From Chondrus crispus (lineage: Eukaryota; Rhodophyta; Florideophyceae; Gigartinales; Gigartinaceae), in contig NW_005179101.1 of NCBI RefSeq assembly GCF_000350225.1, positions 462,384 through 526,383 of the forward strand: a stretch of DNA of 64,000 nt. The letters are read 5' to 3'. Every line of letters begins with the position of its first letter. The first letter of the stretch is position 1. The position numbers and the translations under genes were made by a program. This document shows positions 61,532 through 64,000 of the stretch, piece after piece. Under the pieces are notes generated by a model. That model did no database searches. It was not told the DNA's origin and saw only the letters and a program-made list of their open reading frames with translations.

Positions 61532-63240
61532 ACGACGCCGAACTCGATCAGCACGAGAACGTCCTTCGTACATGGCATTACGAACCGGGACGACCGACCG
61601 ACTGCCCCATAACGTACATCTTCACATACACGCTCAAGACAGACCCGAGTGGCGCCATCGTGAAGTACAAAGCACGTTGTGCTATACGCGGGGACCGCAT
61701 GCTCCCCGGACGGGATTATGATAACGACCGCAGCGCCGCGCATACCCCGTCCCACACCGCGAGACGCCTTCTCATCGCGCACACCGCTCGGCACGGGCGG
61801 CACATCGAATCGTGGGATGTACCAGGAGCGTACTCGCGCGCACCAGCTGACCCGCATTTCCACCAAACCATGACACAACCCACACGATCCGATGGCACGC
61901 AGACCCATCCCGGCTGTATCGCAGTCATGGGCAAAGCCATGAATGGCGCGGTTGACGCCAACCGACTGTGGGTAGACTATCGCGATGGAAAACTCCAGGA
62001 ATGGGGATGGACAAGACTGGAATGTGAGTCAAGCACGTTCTACAAACAAACAGACGCCAAGTTTGTCCGCATGGTGGCTGATACCGACGATTTCCTGGTC
62101 AGCACGAACGACCCAGCTTACCTCTCAGAGCAACGCCAGACGCTCGAGGACGAATGGCAGATCACAACCCAGTACCCACTCGCCCAGCATACAAACATCC
62201 GTATTCAGCAGTCTCCGTCCGGCATTCACCTCAGCAACGCCAAAGGCATCGATGCCCTCCTGCTTGAGCACGACATGGCGGACTGCAACGCCACGCAGAC
62301 CCCGCACATCGATGGGCACGACCGCAGTGCCCCAACTTGCGACGCGGAAGTGCTGCCGGGCAAAGATATTGTCGCCTACCAGAGCCTGGTCGGATCCTGT
62401 CGGTATATTGCCGACACCACTCACCCCGAAATAGCCTACATCACGGGGCTCCTCGGCCGCCACCTCCACTGTCCCACAGCACGACACGCTCACGCCGGCA
62501 AACGCATCCTACGGTACCTCAAGGGAGCCCGCACAGGCGGCCTCTCATACCGACGTAATCGGCCCGACAATGCTGACAGCCAATCACTACTCGCCTACTC
62601 CGACTCTGATTGGGCGCCATGCCCAGATACACGCAAATCAACTACTGGTATCATATTCATGTACGCGGGCGCCCCACTCGACTGGGTAAGCCGCAAACAA
62701 CTCACCGTGTCACACTCAAGCTCGGAAGCCGAGTACATTGCGGCCAGTCACGCAGAACGTGACCTTACGTGGCTCCTACAACTGGCCAAAGGTTGGCACA
62801 TTCCACTGTGTGGGGATGTCCCGATCATAAACCTCAGCCCGCCCACCCTTTGCCTCGACAACAAAGGGGCGATCGACATGGCGCATACGAACGGGTCTAC
62901 CAAACGGACCAAGCACATAGACGTCAAGCACCATTATATTCAGGAACAAGTCAACGGCCGCCTCCTACGCCTACGACAAGTCCCCACAGCAGCACAACTT
63001 GCTGATATATTTACCAAACCACTCAAAAGAGTGCTGTTCACCCGTAACATGGCAGCAATCAACCTGCACGCCACCACAATCGAGGGGGGGTGTTGACCTC
63101 TCACACATGGACTTCGATTATGGTGCCGTACATGCCAACCACTCACACATCATATCATACTGTGGAGGACAAACTGTCCTCACCGCCGTCGTACTGCAGG
63201 ACGAAGAGTATAAGTAGACTCGAGTCCGTCCGGTAGACCA
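61532..63240 (+). mobile_element. Ty1/copia LTR retrotransposon, 3' part
   Basis: Begins inside the RT domain at the gypsy-2 LTR (frame reads NDAELDQHENVLRTW from the first bases). It continues through RT (YKARCAIRG, WDVPGAYSRA, ADTDDFLV) and RNase H (AYSDSDWAPC, SHSSSEAEYIAA, DVKHHYIQEQ, ADIFTKPL) to 63096. A polypurine tract GAGGGGGGG and a partial 3' LTR from 63091 follow. GC-richer in codon use than the copia at 1-2374, so not the other half of that copy. The 3' LTR includes a TATA box (GTATAAGTAG, near 63207) and stops near 63240. It is a fossil, truncated at both ends; the remaining frame is open. Confidence 0.9.
63091..63240 (+). repeat. partial copia 3' LTR
   Basis: Starts TGTTGACCTC right after the polypurine tract and includes GTATAAGTAG. 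The right end is lost where the pogo-like transposase sequence begins; the exact boundary is uncertain. Confidence 0.6.
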
Positions 63241-63242
63241 AA

Positions 63243-64000
63243 AGTAAATGGAAGCTAGAGTTCTTGGACAACAATGATGCCAACATAATTGTGTACGCCT
63301 TACCCGCGCATACGAGCGGCAAGCTGCAGCCTTTGGATGTTGTCATGTTTTCACTATTTAAGAAAGCCCTGAATGACGCTATTCACCTTTCGTCTACAGA
63401 GAAAAATGTTGACATGTTTAATGTGTACGACTTTTGTGGAATGCTGAACAATGCTTATCAAACTTCCTTTACTGCGAAGAATATAAAAGCCGCATTTAAA
63501 AGATCTGGCATGTAGCCGGTTGACCCTAAGCAGCTCCTTTCTGTTCCCCGTCCCCAATCGCAGTCGGATCCTAACACTGTAATGTCGGTGGAACAGATTT
63601 CTATACTCATGGAAAAGAAGAGGGAAGAGGTGAAGGAATCAGTGGTATGTTCGGACGCAATGATGCTGGGGAATGGGTATTTAGACACTACGAAGGGGAT
63701 GGTATTAACTTCTGATAACGCTTTAGCATTGATAAGGGATAAGGTGGAGAAAGGAAGAGCTGCCTCTCTGGCAAAAGTAATTGAAGCAAATCGGAAGGCA
63801 GTCGAAGCTGCCAGAAGGCTAGAGAAACATTGTATAGAAGTTGCTCGGATGCGTGCGCTGGAGATGAGACGTCGTGCCGCAATGAGCCGAATGAGGGTTA
63901 ATGTCTTTCGGGCACAGTGCAGGTCGTTGAAGGAAAGGCGTGCCTTGGCCCGGATGGGAGTTAAAAAGAGAATGCAAGATGATATCGGCAAGCAGAGATC
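63243..64000 (+). pseudogene. pogo/Tigger-like (Tc1/mariner superfamily) transposase, C-terminal part
   Basis: The first segment reads LDNNDANIIVYALPAHTSGK then LQPLDVVMFSLFKKALNDAI, the typical end of the DDE_1 catalytic domain of pogo/Tigger/Jerky transposases (LPxHT...LQPLDV). It continues to AAFKRSGM, then an in-frame TAG at 63513-63515 where the family usually has an aromatic residue (GxYP), then PVDPKQLL and about 160 more open codons to the window edge with an alpha-helical, basic, probably coiled-coil tail. The N-terminal DNA-binding domains and earlier catalytic residues are missing, because the copia LTR end abuts it. One stop could be a recent inactivating change. Confidence 0.75.

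Noticed and set aside
1-63096. The copia pieces at 1-2374 and 61532-63096 as two halves of one copy split by gypsy
   Set aside because: They flank different gypsy elements, differ in base and codon composition, and the joints share no target duplication.
1-64000. CRISPR arrays, rRNA or tRNA genes
   Set aside because: No evenly spaced short repeats were seen, and spot checks of GTTCGA-type words for a tRNA T-arm gave only coding or LTR sequence. A covariance-model scan was not possible here.

Overview
The window is a eukaryotic, transposon-dominated stretch with almost no ordinary host genes. LTR retrotransposons make up most of it: two very large Ty3/gypsy chromoviruses, one gypsy remnant and three Ty1/copia elements. 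The rest holds DNA transposons, MITEs and one duplicated host-like gene. The long uninterrupted ORFs and retroelement load would fit a compact-gene, TE-rich alga such as a florideophyte red alga, but this is a guess; no rRNA, tRNA or diagnostic host gene was found. Layout: 1-2374 is a copia fragment. 2375-15402 is gypsy-1 (plus strand, 13.0 kb, both LTRs, open gag and pol, and a long antisense ORF between pol and the 3' LTR). 15403-19358 is decayed element DNA with another antisense ORF. 19359-24175 has two LTRs of a third family with a gypsy gag-pol remnant between them. 24180-30310 is copy A of a 2.67-kb segmental duplication, split by a DUF7869-type DNA transposon (24267-27431, itself holding a MITE) and by a second MITE (27560-27853). 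30311-34671 is mostly unrecognised and includes a third decayed fragment of the duplicated gene. 34672-43220 is copy B, split by a copia element (37126-43000). 43221-44392 is a dispersed repeat with a small solo LTR. 44393-61531 is gypsy-2 (minus strand, 17.1 kb), a relative of gypsy-1 whose antisense ORF is homologous and whose 3' region also carries captured non-element DNA. 61532-63240 is a copia RT-RNase H end with part of an LTR. 63243-64000 is a pogo/Tigger-like transposase. The duplicated segment encodes an apparent fusion of a degenerate Nudix-like region and an APH-type kinase, followed by a WD40 fragment. Four insertions can be checked against their own empty site elsewhere in the window, which gives exact ends, target duplications and relative order. 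The most novel signal is the gypsy architecture. Gypsy-1 and gypsy-2 each carry a cassette with a conserved antisense protein, bounded on both sides by a copy of the pol end made of a compensating hairpin plus a polypurine tract. All three gypsy copies also keep two stem-loops in the gag-pol gap, one with an invariant CCGAT loop.
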